Shown here: piece after piece, positions 9,160 through 21,249 of the stretch
Layout: every line of letters starts with the position of its first letter
Position numbering within the stretch: position 1 is the stretch's first letter
Origin: Mariprofundaceae bacterium
Lineage (GTDB): Bacteria > Pseudomonadota > Zetaproteobacteria > Mariprofundales > Mariprofundaceae
DNA length: 64,000 nucleotides
Direction: 5' to 3'
NCBI GenBank assembly: GCA_030950925.1
Contig: JAUZQO010000021.1
Span: 24,953-88,952, forward strand
The notes under the pieces: generated by a model
Told to the model about the DNA's origin: nothing
Database searches by the model: none
What the model saw: the letters and a program-made list of their open reading frames with translations, nothing else
Position numbers and translations under genes: made by a program

Positions 9160-9765
9160 ATGGCAATATCATTACAAAAAGGTCAGCGTATTTCTCTCGA
9201 AAAAGATACGGGTAACCCGCTTCTTCAGGTTTGTGTGGGTGTGAACTGGGGTGCGATTGAAAAGAAGGGTTTTTTTGGCGGTATGAAAAAAGTTGCTGTT
9301 GACTTGGATGCAAGTTGTGCAACCTTTGATTCTAACAACAAGCCACTTGATGTGGTATGTTTTAGTCAATTAAGCGCGCAAGGGATTCAGCATTCGGGCG
9401 ATGATTTAACAGGTGATATGGATGGTGATGATGGCTTGGATAATGAGGTGATTGTTGTGGACTTATCCAAAGTTCATCCTAGCACCCATCAAATTGTTTT
9501 TGTGTTGAATTCATACCAAGGTCAGGATTTTAAAGATATTCCTTTTGCATCGATTCGTTTGTACGAAGGCACACCGTCGAGAGTTGATAATGTTTTTGCT
9601 GCATACGATATATCCAATGACAGCAAGTTTTATGGTTCAGTATCCATGGTCATGGGAAAATTTTATAAAAAAGATGGTCAATGGCGTTTTGTAGCCATTG
9701 GAGATGCTGTCAGTGACAGAAGTTTAAAAGATACCATTAAAACAGTGACCCATAAATACCTATAA
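9160..9765 (+). CDS. TerD-domain stress protein (TerZ/TerD family)
   Basis: The 201-residue product is a single TerD domain: it begins MAISLQKGQRISLEK and has KVAVDLDASCATF, an acidic loop GDMDGDDGLDNEVIVVDL and GKFYKKDGQWRFVAIGDA near the end. TerD-family proteins bind Ca2+ through such Asp clusters and take part in responses to tellurite, oxidants, phage and DNA stress. An AGGA ribosome binding site precedes the ATG. It opens a seven-gene Ter cluster reaching 15331. The insert GAIEKKGFFGG before the first Asp motif recalls TerZ/TerF forms, but exact subfamily is uncertain. Confidence 0.85.
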   Translation: MAISLQKGQRISLEKDTGNPLLQVCVGVNWGAIEKKGFFGGMKKVAVDLDASCATFDSNNKPLDVVCFSQLSAQGIQHSGDDLTGDMDGDDGLDNEVIVVDLSKVHPSTHQIVFVLNSYQGQDFKDIPFASIRLYEGTPSRVDNVFAAYDISNDSKFYGSVSMVMGKFYKKDGQWRFVAIGDAVSDRSLKDTIKTVTHKYL

Positions 9766-9892
9766 GATTAAAAGGGTTTTAATGTTTATTTATTCACTTT
9801 TACATCATAGTTGTTTACGCTTCTACTCACTTTTATTGTTTATGTTTTAATCAAAATATGAACGGTAAATTTTTAAATTATAGGAGAAAAAA

Positions 9893-10468
9893 ATGTCTGT
9901 ATCCTTAAAAAAAGGTGGCAATGTAAGTCTAGAAAAAACATCTCCAGGTATCAGTAAAATTCTTATCGGTTTGGGTTGGGATGAGCGTGCGACAGATGGC
10001 GGTGATTTTGATTTGGATGCCAGCGTCTTTTTGTTAAAAGATGATGGAAAAGTAAGATCAGATGAAGACTTTATTTTTTATAATAACCTATCATCCACAT
10101 GCAAATCTGTGGTTCACCAAGGTGATAACAGAACAGGTGCTGGTGATGGTGATGATGAAGCTGTTAAGGTTGATTTGACACAAGTTCCAGCAGACGTGAA
10201 AAAGATTACGGTGGCTGTGACCATTCATGAAGCACAAGCAAGAAACCAGAATTTTGGTCAGGTTGCCAATGCTTTTATGCGTATTGTGAATGATGAAACC
10301 AATGTAGAGGTGGCGCGCTTTGATTTGTCGGAAGACTATTCCATCGAAACAGCCATGATTTTTGGTGAAGTTTACCGTCACAATGGTGATTGGAAATTTA
10401 AAGCCATTGGACAAGGTTATGAAGGTGGCTTGAAAGCCTTGGCGCAAGGTTTTGGCATTAGTATTTAA
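9893..10468 (+). CDS. terD: TerD family calcium-binding stress protein
   Basis: A 191-residue protein matching canonical TerD/Ter[57 protein letters not shown] and a C-terminal [15 protein letters not shown]. The Asp-rich loops are the known Ca2+-binding elements. TerD and TerE are close paralogues, so the letter is a best guess. A GGAG site precedes the ATG, and a long stem-loop follows the stop, so this gene can be expressed apart from the downstream biosynthetic genes. Confidence 0.88.
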   Translation: MSVSLKKGGNVSLEKTSPGISKILIGLGWDERATDGGDFDLDASVFLLKDDGKVRSDEDFIFYNNLSSTCKSVVHQGDNRTGAGDGDDEAVKVDLTQVPADVKKITVAVTIHEAQARNQNFGQVANAFMRIVNDETNVEVARFDLSEDYSIETAMIFGEVYRHNGDWKFKAIGQGYEGGLKALAQGFGISI

Positions 10469-10473
10469 ATGAT

Positions 10474-10508
10474 AAAGGGTGTTTTAGCGATGTGTTAAAA
10501 CATCCTTT
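10474..10508 (+). terminator. stem-loop terminator or attenuator after terD
   Basis: The arms AAAGGGTGTTTTA (10474-10486) and TAAAACATCCTTT (10496-10508) pair over 13 bases with one G-T pair and a 9-base loop. The base of the stem ends in TTT but no longer T run follows, so termination may be partial. It lies between terD and the phosphoribosyltransferase gene. Confidence 0.55.
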
Positions 10509-10594
10509 ATTCTATGGTTTGCAGCACAGGCTGTTTTTTGTATGTAGTTCAATAAATGGCATTTCTGCCTTTTAAAAGGTGAATAACAGTCGTT

Positions 10595-11701
10595 ATGGTC
10601 GCTTCTAAAAAAAATGAGCATTACACCCGAAGGATTCAATCAGGTGTTTTACAACTGACACTTTCAGATGGTCATGATCGCATGGATGAGTTGATGGATT
10701 TTGCCAGTCGAGAAAATCCCAAAAGACACTTTTCTTTTGTGAGTAAAGTTCTGGGTAAACATATTCCTGTTCAGCCGCTATTGATGCGGAAAATTTATGA
10801 TGAATTGTCTGATTTATGTGCGCTGGACGGTGATACTTATGTGGTGGCCATGTCTGAAATGGGCGTGGGTCTTGGCGCAGGCGTTGCGGATAGTTTATCG
10901 AAGATTCACCCTGAATATGATATATATTTTCAGCACACAACACGCAGTCAACTGGGGAGAAAAGCATGGTTGAACTTGGATGAAGTTCACTCGCATGCTG
11001 TTAATCATATTTTGTATGAACCCGTTATTGAACTTCGTCAAAAAATAAAGGCATCAACAACATTGGTGATTGTTGATGATGAAATAACGACAGGTCGAAC
11101 GGTTTTTCTTTTAGCTTCTAGGGTGATGCAGAAAGTTCCAAATATTCAAAAAATTATTTTTGTTTCATTGGTGAATTGGTTAAGCGATGACAACACACAA
11201 AAATTTAATGAGCTTGGCATCCAAGTTGAATTTATTCAGCTCATGAAGGGTGAGTTTACATTCAAAAAACATGATGATTTTTATACTGCTTTGCCAGCCA
11301 AAGTGGATAGCAGTATCAGCTCCTCAACATGTCGGCAAGATTTGGGGCGGTTGGGGTTGAAGATGCCATATCATCTGGACTTACCAACCCGTTATGCCGA
11401 TGATTTAAAACAAGATAAGGTGGTTGTCGTGGGTCATGGTGAGCATCTATACTTGCCCTTTTTGCTTGCAGAAGACTTACAGAAACAAGGCGTTGATGTT
11501 GTTTTTCAATCGACAACCCGCTCTCCTGTATTGGAAGGTGATGCGATCAAGCATCGTATCTGTTTTGAAGTCGATGATGATAAAGAGCATTATATTTATA
11601 ATTTCCCAACGGATCGAAAGGCTTTAGCCATGAGTGAAAGTGATGATAGCCTTGGTTTTCACCATCATATTCAGCAGCGACCATTTAAGGTGCCTTTATA
11701 A
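10595..11701 (+). CDS. phosphoribosyltransferase-TRSP fusion protein of the Ter cluster
   Basis: The N-terminal half is a type I phosphoribosyltransferase with the PRPP loop VIVDDEITTGRT at 158-169. The C-terminal part (about 275-350) carries the TTRSP motif (FQSTTRSPVLEGDA) that names the TRSP domain. A HTTRSQLG segment at 114-121 lies within the first half. Comparative genomics (Anantharaman, Iyer and Aravind on Ter systems) ties this fusion to Ter genes and proposes that it helps make a nucleoside-like metabolite; the reaction itself is not established. The stop codon abuts the next start. No strong ribosome binding site is visible before the ATG. Confidence 0.85.
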   Translation: MVASKKNEHYTRRIQSGVLQLTLSDGHDRMDELMDFASRENPKRHFSFVSKVLGKHIPVQPLLMRKIYDELSDLCALDGDTYVVAMSEMGVGLGAGVADSLSKIHPEYDIYFQHTTRSQLGRKAWLNLDEVHSHAVNHILYEPVIELRQKIKASTTLVIVDDEITTGRTVFLLASRVMQKVPNIQKIIFVSLVNWLSDDNTQKFNELGIQVEFIQLMKGEFTFKKHDDFYTALPAKVDSSISSSTCRQDLGRLGLKMPYHLDLPTRYADDLKQDKVVVVGHGEHLYLPFLLAEDLQKQGVDVVFQSTTRSPVLEGDAIKHRICFEVDDDKEHYIYNFPTDRKALAMSESDDSLGFHHHIQQRPFKVPL

Positions 11702-12427
11702 ATGAGTCAGGTTATCGTTTTTACCGATTTGGATGATACACTGATTCAGACACGCCGTAAATTGCCTGAAAATGCTAGTTTTTCATTGGGAGCAACGGAT
11801 AAAGAAGGCTTACCTTTATCCTTTATGACCAAATCTCAGGAAACTATGTTAAAGATTTTTTCGCAAAGTGACGCCATCATTATTCCTGTGACAGGAAGGA
11901 ATACAAGTGCGCTTGATCGCGTCGCTTATGCGTTTAATCATTACCGTGTGGTTTCACATGGGGCGTTGGTCTTACAAAAAAATGGTGATATTTGTACGAA
12001 GTGGTTGGAGAAAGTGGCGCATCAGTTTGATGCATGGAAGGCGTTGATGTTCTCTTGTAATGAGGAAATTCTAAGCTTGATTAAGGATTACCAACTGAAT
12101 GCAAGAAGCCGCGTGATTACCGATCATGATATTGATGTGTATGTTTCTGTGAAAGGTGAGCCTGAGGCATTAACATTTATTCGGGAACACAATACGCATG
12201 GTCAACATTTTACACACCATGAAAATGCTCATAACTATGCGTTATTACCGCCGTATGCGAGCAAGAAAAAAGCAGTGGAACATATCCATCAAATGCTTAA
12301 TTTGGGTGCAGATCATTTGATTATCGGCTTGGGTGATAGTTTGTCTGACCTTGAATTTATGACATCATGTCAATTTGCGATGTTTCCACAACACAGCCAA
12401 ATTAAACGTAGTTTCCCCTATGCCTAA
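11702..12427 (+). CDS. HAD-superfamily phosphatase of the Ter cluster
   Basis: The protein (241 residues) starts with the HAD nucleophile motif FTDLDDT (Asp9 and Asp11), has VTGRN as motif II, and a late GLGDSLSDLEFM acidic motif IV. A substrate-recognition cap lies between about 85 and 185, as in the Cof/sucrose-phosphate-phosphatase-like HADs. In Ter biosynthetic modules a HAD phosphatase accompanies the two phosphoribosyltransferases and is thought to dephosphorylate their nucleotide-like product. It begins directly after the upstream stop (TAAATG) and overlaps the downstream start by 8 bases, so translation is probably coupled. Confidence 0.85.
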   Translation: MSQVIVFTDLDDTLIQTRRKLPENASFSLGATDKEGLPLSFMTKSQETMLKIFSQSDAIIIPVTGRNTSALDRVAYAFNHYRVVSHGALVLQKNGDICTKWLEKVAHQFDAWKALMFSCNEEILSLIKDYQLNARSRVITDHDIDVYVSVKGEPEALTFIREHNTHGQHFTHHENAHNYALLPPYASKKKAVEHIHQMLNLGADHLIIGLGDSLSDLEFMTSCQFAMFPQHSQIKRSFPYA

Positions 12428-13511
12428 GAAGAATACGCCTTTAAAGGGTAGTTATGCAGCAGAAGACTGTCTTTTTTTATTAAAACCCATTGAACCTCGC
12501 TACCATAGTATCGAAAATAAAGAGATGCTGATTCAGACGGGGCAACTTCATTATTCAGAGATGATTCACCAAGAAAAACCACCAACAGAAGCATATACGG
12601 CGTTGTTTTTAGAACTTACAGAACAATATAAGCAACGTCTCGCATCGGAAGTGGTCGTTTTAGCACAAAAAATAGCACAACTTAGAGCTGAAAATATTAC
12701 CATTGTTTCGCTAGCGCGCGCAGGAACACCTGTGGGTGTGCTTTTGCAGCGAGCATTGGGCGGTTTATTGCACCGTCAATCCACTCATTTTTCCATTTCC
12801 ATTATTCGTGACCGAGGCATTGATGAGGTGGCATTGGATTATATATTACAACAGCATACACCTGAAAGCATTGTATTTGTGGATGGTTGGACTGCCAAAG
12901 GTACGATTACACATGAGTTGAAAACATCGATTCAAGCATACAATCATGCCAAGGGTGTTGGTATTTCAAGTGACTTGTTTGTGATTTCAGATATTGGTGG
13001 TTATGCTGATATTCAAGCAACACGGGATGATTATGCGATTCCAAGTGCTTTGATGAATTCAACGGTTTCAGGGCTTATATCTCGCTCCATTCTAAACCAA
13101 CAAATTCAAGCGGGTGATTTTCATGGTTGTGTGGAATATTCACATTTATCAAGCTATGACCGATCCAATTGGTTTGTGGATGAAATTTCAAATGAAATGA
13201 AAAAAATATCCGTAAAAGCAGAGGTGGAATGTATTCAGGAATCAAAGGATATGCGTCGAAATATTGTGCGTGAATTTCTTTTATATATACAAGAAACCTA
13301 CCATATATCCGATATAAACCGTATTAAACCGGGTATTGCAGAAGCGACACGAACCTTATTAAGGCGTGTACCGGATGTGTTGATTGTTCGGAATATGAAA
13401 GATAGTAATGTTCGTCATTTGATTCACCTTGCGACAGAGAAAAATATTTGTGTGAAAGAATATGGAAAGATGCCTTTTGGTGCTTGCTCTCTGATTAAAG
13501 ATGTGGTTTAA
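12420..13511 (+). CDS. phosphoribosyltransferase-PELOTA RNA-binding protein (StiP-like) of the Ter cluster
   Basis: I chose the ATG at 12420 (MPKKNTPLKG), which overlaps the upstream gene by 8 bases; an earlier ATG at 12375 would add 15 residues of poor quality. The first part is a phosphoribosyltransferase-like domain, with SLARAGTPVGVLLQRAL, SIIRDRGID and IVFVDGWTAKGTI as likely PRPP and fold motifs. The last 80 residues (from about RIKPGIAEATRTLLRRVPDVL) form a PELOTA-type RNA-binding domain. The family is also labelled cysteine protease StiP in databases, after a tellurite-induced gene. Its role in making a Ter-linked metabolite is a published prediction. Confidence 0.85.
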   Translation: MPKKNTPLKGSYAAEDCLFLLKPIEPRYHSIENKEMLIQTGQLHYSEMIHQEKPPTEAYTALFLELTEQYKQRLASEVVVLAQKIAQLRAENITIVSLARAGTPVGVLLQRALGGLLHRQSTHFSISIIRDRGIDEVALDYILQQHTPESIVFVDGWTAKGTITHELKTSIQAYNHAKGVGISSDLFVISDIGGYADIQATRDDYAIPSALMNSTVSGLISRSILNQQIQAGDFHGCVEYSHLSSYDRSNWFVDEISNEMKKISVKAEVECIQESKDMRRNIVREFLLYIQETYHISDINRIKPGIAEATRTLLRRVPDVLIVRNMKDSNVRHLIHLATEKNICVKEYGKMPFGACSLIKDVV

Positions 13512-13574
13512 ATATCACCATTCACCTGACCTTCATTGACCCCATCGTAGTGTTAGAACATAATCCAAGGAAAT

Positions 13575-13590
13575 GCCTGAATGTTCAGGC
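13575..13590 (+). promoter_or_regulatory. short perfect hairpin in the leader of the CaCA gene
   Basis: GCCTGAA TG TTCAGGC forms a 7-bp hairpin 37 bases before the exchanger start, with an A run a few bases later and no T run. It could be an operator or RNA element. I do not see the conserved core of the yybP-ykoY manganese riboswitch that controls related cation genes. Confidence 0.35.
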
Positions 13591-13626
13591 TTGCTGTTAA
13601 AAAAAAGATACAAATAGGATGATATT

Positions 13627-14778
13627 TTGGAAATCATGACCTCTCTTATACTGGTGTTTATCGCAACACTGGTGATTGCTAAAGCCTGCGATGGCTTTGA
13701 AGTTGCAGCGGATTATTTAGGGCGCAACATGTCCGATGGTGTGAAGGGTGCAACCATCAATGCCATTGGTAGTTCAACGCCTGAACTCTTTGCGACCTTT
13801 ATATTTTTATTCCTCTTCAATGAAACCACAGGTTTTGCAGGTGGTATCGGCACAACAGCGGGTAGTGCGGTATTCAACACCATGGTGATTCCAGCATTGA
13901 GTATTTTAGTTGCACTCAAAATGTTTAAAATTAGGGGCGTTGTAGTTTCTAAGAAAGTCATATTAAGAGATGGCTTGATGTTGATTGCGGCCGAATTTAT
14001 TTTGATTGTGACCATTGGTGAACGCCTTGAGTGGTGGCATGGTATGATGTTGATGCTTTTGTATGTTGGATATGCAGGTATCTTATTTTTCTCCATGAGT
14101 CCTAAATCAGAAGCTGATGATAATAGCAAAGAGGAAGAAGCGGATGACAATGACAATGGTGAACCCTATGTAGATTCCAATCGCCTACTATCTTTTCTTA
14201 AATTAGAACTGGAAGATGCAATCATTGCTGGGAATAAACTACAAAACAGCAATGCCTGGCTATTGTTGGGTATATCCACAACCTTTATTGCGCTTGCCTG
14301 TTATATTTTGGTATATGGTTGTGAAACTTTTGGTCATGCTTTGGGTATTCAGGGTTATTTTGTTGCGGTGATTTTAGCGGCTGCGGCAAGCAGTGTGCCT
14401 GATACGATTTTATCCATGAAGGATGCTAAAAAAGGCAATTATGATGATGCGGTTGCCAATGCTTTGGGTAGCAATATTTTTGATATTTGTTTTGCATTGG
14501 GTCTGCCATTATTTTTGTATACACTAATATATGGTGCAATTATTATCCCCAAAGAGGTTGTGGGTGACATCACTGAATTACGAATTTTATTATTGATTTT
14601 GACCATCGGTTCTTTTTTAATCTTTTTCTTTGGTTCGAGTATGGGTAAAATTAAAGCTTATATGTTGTTGTCCTTCTATGCTTTATTTACCATTTATATT
14701 GTATCAAGAGCTTATGCCTTTGCATGGTCACAACCCATTGCTGATTTTTTACATGCCATACAGTCGCATTTACAATAA
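13627..14778 (+). CDS. CaCA-family sodium/calcium exchanger-like membrane protein
   Basis: Two inverted alpha repeats are visible: GATINAIGSSTPELF plus GTTAGSAVFN at 41-84, and AAAASSVPDTILSM plus NALGSNIFDICFALG at 251-292. Each half has about five membrane helices, split by an acidic cytoplasmic loop at 161-180 rich in Asp and Glu that may sense cations. This is the architecture of Na+/Ca2+ or H+/Ca2+ exchangers. The start is probably TTG 13627, six bases after AGGA; an ATG at 13636 is badly spaced. It lies between the Ter biosynthetic genes and terB, a place often taken by TerC in other clusters, so a divalent-cation role in Ter signalling is likely. Confidence 0.85.
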   Translation: MEIMTSLILVFIATLVIAKACDGFEVAADYLGRNMSDGVKGATINAIGSSTPELFATFIFLFLFNETTGFAGGIGTTAGSAVFNTMVIPALSILVALKMFKIRGVVVSKKVILRDGLMLIAAEFILIVTIGERLEWWHGMMLMLLYVGYAGILFFSMSPKSEADDNSKEEEADDNDNGEPYVDSNRLLSFLKLELEDAIIAGNKLQNSNAWLLLGISTTFIALACYILVYGCETFGHALGIQGYFVAVILAAAASSVPDTILSMKDAKKGNYDDAVANALGSNIFDICFALGLPLFLYTLIYGAIIIPKEVVGDITELRILLLILTIGSFLIFFFGSSMGKIKAYMLLSFYALFTIYIVSRAYAFAWSQPIADFLHAIQSHLQ

Positions 14779-14878
14779 ATTTTGGGTCGTAGTTTTTTGG
14801 ACAAGCATAAACATCAGGGTTGATAAGCTGTTGTAAAAGTAGTAAAGAAATGAAAGATACGATAACAAAGGAGTCATA

Positions 14879-15331
14879 ATGTTTTCAACTTTTTTAGATA
14901 AAGCTCGGAACAAATTTAGTGAATTAAAAACAGGTGCGTTGAAATATAAATCCAAAGAGTTTCTTCATGCTGCCTTGGGTGGTAGTGCTTTGGTCATTAT
15001 GGCTGATGGTAGTATTGATGCGCAGGAAAAATCAAAGATGATGAGCTTTATTGAGAATAATGAAGCTTTATCCATTTATGATACGTCAGAGGTCGTCAAA
15101 ACATGGAAAGATTATATCGATACGCTTGAAATGGATGCTGATATTGGCGAAGCCAAAGCGATGTCCGCACTGGGTAAAATGAAGGGCAAAGATGAAGAAT
15201 CACGTTTGGTATTAAGAATGGTGTGTGCGATTGGTGCATCCGATGGTGATTTTGATAAGGATGAAAAAAGAGTCGCGGCTAAAATTGCCTTGGAGCTTGG
15301 TCTTAACCCTGCTGATTTTGATTTGGCTTAA
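14879..15331 (+). CDS. terB: tellurite resistance TerB family protein
   Basis: This 150-residue all-helical protein has the paired acidic motifs of TerB: MADGSIDAQEK at about 41-51 and SDGDFDKDEK at about 121-130, which bind metal in known TerB structures. TerB sits on the inner face of the membrane and partners with TerC and TerD in the Ter complex. A GGAG site stands before the ATG. It closes the cluster and is followed by a strong bidirectional terminator. Confidence 0.93.
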   Translation: MFSTFLDKARNKFSELKTGALKYKSKEFLHAALGGSALVIMADGSIDAQEKSKMMSFIENNEALSIYDTSEVVKTWKDYIDTLEMDADIGEAKAMSALGKMKGKDEESRLVLRMVCAIGASDGDFDKDEKRVAAKIALELGLNPADFDLA

Positions 15332-15355
15332 TGTTATCTAAGCGATGAATCCTCT

Positions 15356-15398
15356 TGGGTTCGAGTCATGCCGATAGACTCGAACCCAGTATTTTTTT
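15356..15398. terminator. strong bidirectional terminator between terB and the JmjC-like gene
   Basis: TGGGTTCGAGTC (15356-15367) and GACTCGAACCCA (15377-15388) are perfect inverted repeats around a 9-base loop, followed on the plus strand by seven T. The T run also contains the stop codon of the convergent gene. The TTCGA in the arm recalls a tRNA T-loop but there is no tRNA here. Confidence 0.88.
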
Positions 15399-16440
15399 AC
15401 CGCACAGCAAAGCTCAATGCTTCACCAGGCTCATCTCCCAGTGTAAACACAGAGTGCCATACACAATGGTTTAAATCCCGCTGAGGTAACAATAAAACAT
15501 CGCCAGTCTGTAGAACATGTGCATAGCCTTGTTTAATCATATATTGAATAAATATAGGGTTGTGATCAATCAAACTTTCAACCCATCCATGGTCTTCTTC
15601 TTCCATATAATCCGATAAGGCAACTTGATTTTTAAGTAAGCTTTGTAGCTCAGCTGGGGTGTTATGTTTTTCTGAGAAATCGCGCATGACCTGCATCAAT
15701 TGTAATTTATTTGCTGCTAGCCAAAATGTTGCTCCACTGAGTTGGGCAAAGACCACACCAGCATGGCCACGTTCCACATCATGATGAAATTGTGCGCCAC
15801 CATTGGGTGTATTAAAATATACAATACGTTCCACGAATGCGGGTTGATGGCCTAGAATGGAAGACATGTACTGTAAAATATCTGTATTTTTGGTAATTAA
15901 CTCAGATTCAGGAAACATTTTTGTGCATAGTTCACCAGCCCAATGTTGGCGTTTAGGGTCAGCTGCGACATCTTCATAACCTTCCATGCCAAATGAAAAG
16001 CGAAACCTTAGTGAAGCATCTTCATCATGAAAGGATAACCATGAGGCTTTACACCATAAGTCTTCCGCTAAAATATTTTGCTCATCACCAGCATCAAAAT
16101 AAAGTTTTTCAATGGCTTGTTCATCATGCTCTTCCATCGAAGATGCAAGAAAAGAAAATTCGGGTTCTAACCGTTTGATGCTACTATTTTTTTCTAGCTG
16201 CTCACCCAGTTCAACACCATTCAATGTACTTTCCATGCATTGATGTGCACGCTGAATATCAGCTTGATAACGAGGCAGTTGTTCATCTAAAAGTTTGGGT
16301 AAAACAATGGATTGATCATTTTTCCAAGCTTTCATAATGGTTTTCTTATCGGGCATATCAACAGCTTTAGGCGCTGATACATGCCCTAGTTTAAGACCAC
16401 GACGTTCTAATAAATAGCGGGAAGTTAGTTTAAAAGTCAT
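15397..16440 (-). CDS. JmjC/cupin-like Fe(II), 2-oxoglutarate-type oxygenase
   Basis: The 347-residue product contains QFHHDVERGHAGVVF, in which H219-x-D221 is the HxD pair of a JmjC-like metal site, and LNHCVWHSVF, in which H329 would be the third ligand. Between them is FAQLSGATFWLA, the usual beta strand after HxD. About 190 residues before the core are helical and unlike known families. Bacterial JmjC proteins include ribosomal protein hydroxylases and cupin_4 oxygenases; no substrate can be assigned. It is divergent from gyrB and ends inside the shared terminator. Confidence 0.6.
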   Translation of the reverse strand: MTFKLTSRYLLERRGLKLGHVSAPKAVDMPDKKTIMKAWKNDQSIVLPKLLDEQLPRYQADIQRAHQCMESTLNGVELGEQLEKNSSIKRLEPEFSFLASSMEEHDEQAIEKLYFDAGDEQNILAEDLWCKASWLSFHDEDASLRFRFSFGMEGYEDVAADPKRQHWAGELCTKMFPESELITKNTDILQYMSSILGHQPAFVERIVYFNTPNGGAQFHHDVERGHAGVVFAQLSGATFWLAANKLQLMQVMRDFSEKHNTPAELQSLLKNQVALSDYMEEEDHGWVESLIDHNPIFIQYMIKQGYAHVLQTGDVLLLPQRDLNHCVWHSVFTLGDEPGEALSFAVR

Positions 16441-16602
16441 GCCAGATATTAACCTGAATGAAGATGGTTAAACCATTGTTTTATGTTTTAAGCCTGATGA
16501 TAGTCTATGGATGATCTCTGAATACTTTGAGGATAAGTATTGTATGACAGTATGTTTCGATGTCATTATTAGTTCTCCCGCTGCGTGGGCTTTACTCACA
16601 AG

Positions 16603-16623
16603 TTATTCACATATTGTGGATAA
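16603..16623. promoter_or_regulatory. inverted pair of DnaA boxes upstream of gyrB
   Basis: TTATTCACA (16603-16611) matches TTATNCACA, and TGTGGATAA (16615-16623) is a perfect box in the opposite orientation, three bases away. Such a close inverted pair is unlikely in 300 bases by chance. It may let DnaA control gyrB or the divergent gene, or be an outlying part of the origin region. Confidence 0.55.
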
Positions 16624-16671
16624 CTTTTAAATCAATATAATTTACCTGCAAACTCAACCAACTCATTGCCA

Positions 16672-16701
16672 TTGTTATTCAAGAGTGACTATTTTTATAG
16701 T
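16672..16701 (+). promoter_or_regulatory. possible sigma70 promoter of gyrB
   Basis: TTGTTA (16672-16677), an 18-base spacer and TATAGT (16696-16701) make a fair match to a sigma70 promoter 33 bases before the gyrB ATG. Read by eye only. Confidence 0.4.
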
Positions 16702-16715
16702 ATGGTGCGACATGA

Positions 16716-20205
<3,490 letters not shown>

Positions 20206-20304
20206 AATGCTTTCGTTTATAAAATTATTGATTATGCTTTCGCACGACTGGACGCTAACCAAGTTAGCAAAAGGTATGTAAGATATTAGTAAAGAGGTTT
20301 TTTT

Positions 20305-20508
20305 ATGTCAGTTTCAGGTACAGTTAAATGGTTCAACGATACAAAAGGTTTCGGCTTCATTGAACAAGAAGGCGGTGATGATGTATTCGTTCACCACAGC
20401 GTTATCCAAATGGATGGCTTCAAAACTTTGGCAGAAGGTCAACGTGTAAGCATGGATGTTACTCAAGGTGCTAAAGGTCCTCAAGCTGAGAACGTAATTC
20501 CTGAATAA
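20305..20508 (+). CDS. cold-shock domain protein (CspA family)
   Basis: A 67-residue single cold-shock domain with RNP1 KGFGFIEQ and RNP2 VFVHHS, and the standard opening [13 protein letters not shown]. These proteins bind single-stranded RNA and DNA and act as RNA chaperones. The 99-base leader has a small hairpin (GCTAAC CAA GTTAGC, 20256-20270 region) and an AGAGG ribosome binding site. Codon use is more optimised than in the neighbours (fewer rare codons), suggesting high expression. It stands between purM and purN, a pair normally adjacent. Confidence 0.95.
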   Translation: MSVSGTVKWFNDTKGFGFIEQEGGDDVFVHHSVIQMDGFKTLAEGQRVSMDVTQGAKGPQAENVIPE

Positions 20509-20532
20509 CAGTTATTCATAAGAGGCACTAAG

Positions 20533-21159
20533 ATGACTCGCCAGTCAATTGCGGTCATGGTCTCTGGGCGCGGAACAAATTTAGCAGCAATTTTGGAGGC
20601 TGCTAGCAATGGGAAATGTCCTGTTGATGTTCGCGTGGTTTTATCCAATAAGGTGGATGCACCTGCATTACAGATAGCACGTGATGCAGGGGTAGACACC
20701 ATTCTTTTTATCAATCCCAAAGATTATCCCGATCGTGTTGCATATGATCAAGCTTGTTCAAAAGTGATTGAAATTCGCCAGTGTGACTGGGTTGTTTTGG
20801 CTGGATATATGCGGATTTTATCTTCTGGGTTTGTTTCTCATTTTGAAAATCGTTTGATTAATATTCATCCAGCCTTACTACCTTCGTTTACAGGTGCTGA
20901 TGGTGTCGCTGATGCTTTGGCATATGGTGTGAAATTTTCGGGTTGTACTGTGCATTTGGTGCATGAAGAAGTCGACGCTGGCCCTATTCTAGCGCAAGCT
21001 TCTGTGCCTGTGTTGAACGATGATAGTGTTGAATCTTTGCATCAACGTATTCAGAAAGAAGAGTATACATTATATCCCAATACTTTACGTCGTTTGGTTG
21101 AGGAAGGTTTTCACCTTGAAGGTCGCCGAGTTATTTGGCATACAGAAGACTTGAGTTGA
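20533..21159 (+). CDS. purN: phosphoribosylglycinamide formyltransferase
   Basis: PurN transfers a formyl group from 10-formyl-tetrahydrofolate to GAR in purine synthesis. The 208-residue product has VMVSGRGTNLAAILEA (GAR phosphate loop), WVVLAGYMRILS, NIHPALLPSFTGADGVADAL with catalytic Asn and His, and GCTVHLVHEEVDAGPI with the catalytic Asp. It starts 24 bases after the cold-shock gene and could be cotranscribed with it and purM. Confidence 0.97.
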   Translation: MTRQSIAVMVSGRGTNLAAILEAASNGKCPVDVRVVLSNKVDAPALQIARDAGVDTILFINPKDYPDRVAYDQACSKVIEIRQCDWVVLAGYMRILSSGFVSHFENRLINIHPALLPSFTGADGVADALAYGVKFSGCTVHLVHEEVDAGPILAQASVPVLNDDSVESLHQRIQKEEYTLYPNTLRRLVEEGFHLEGRRVIWHTEDLS

Positions 21160-21249
21160 TATTTATGTCGCAGTTATTTCCCTGACCTTAATGTGATTGA
21201 AAATATTGGGGAAGCTATGGATGTATTTTAGCAAGATTTTCACGACCAT

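Noticed and set aside
15356..15398. tRNA-like TTCGA in a strong stem
   Set aside because: There is no cloverleaf or acceptor stem; the perfect stem plus T run is a terminator.
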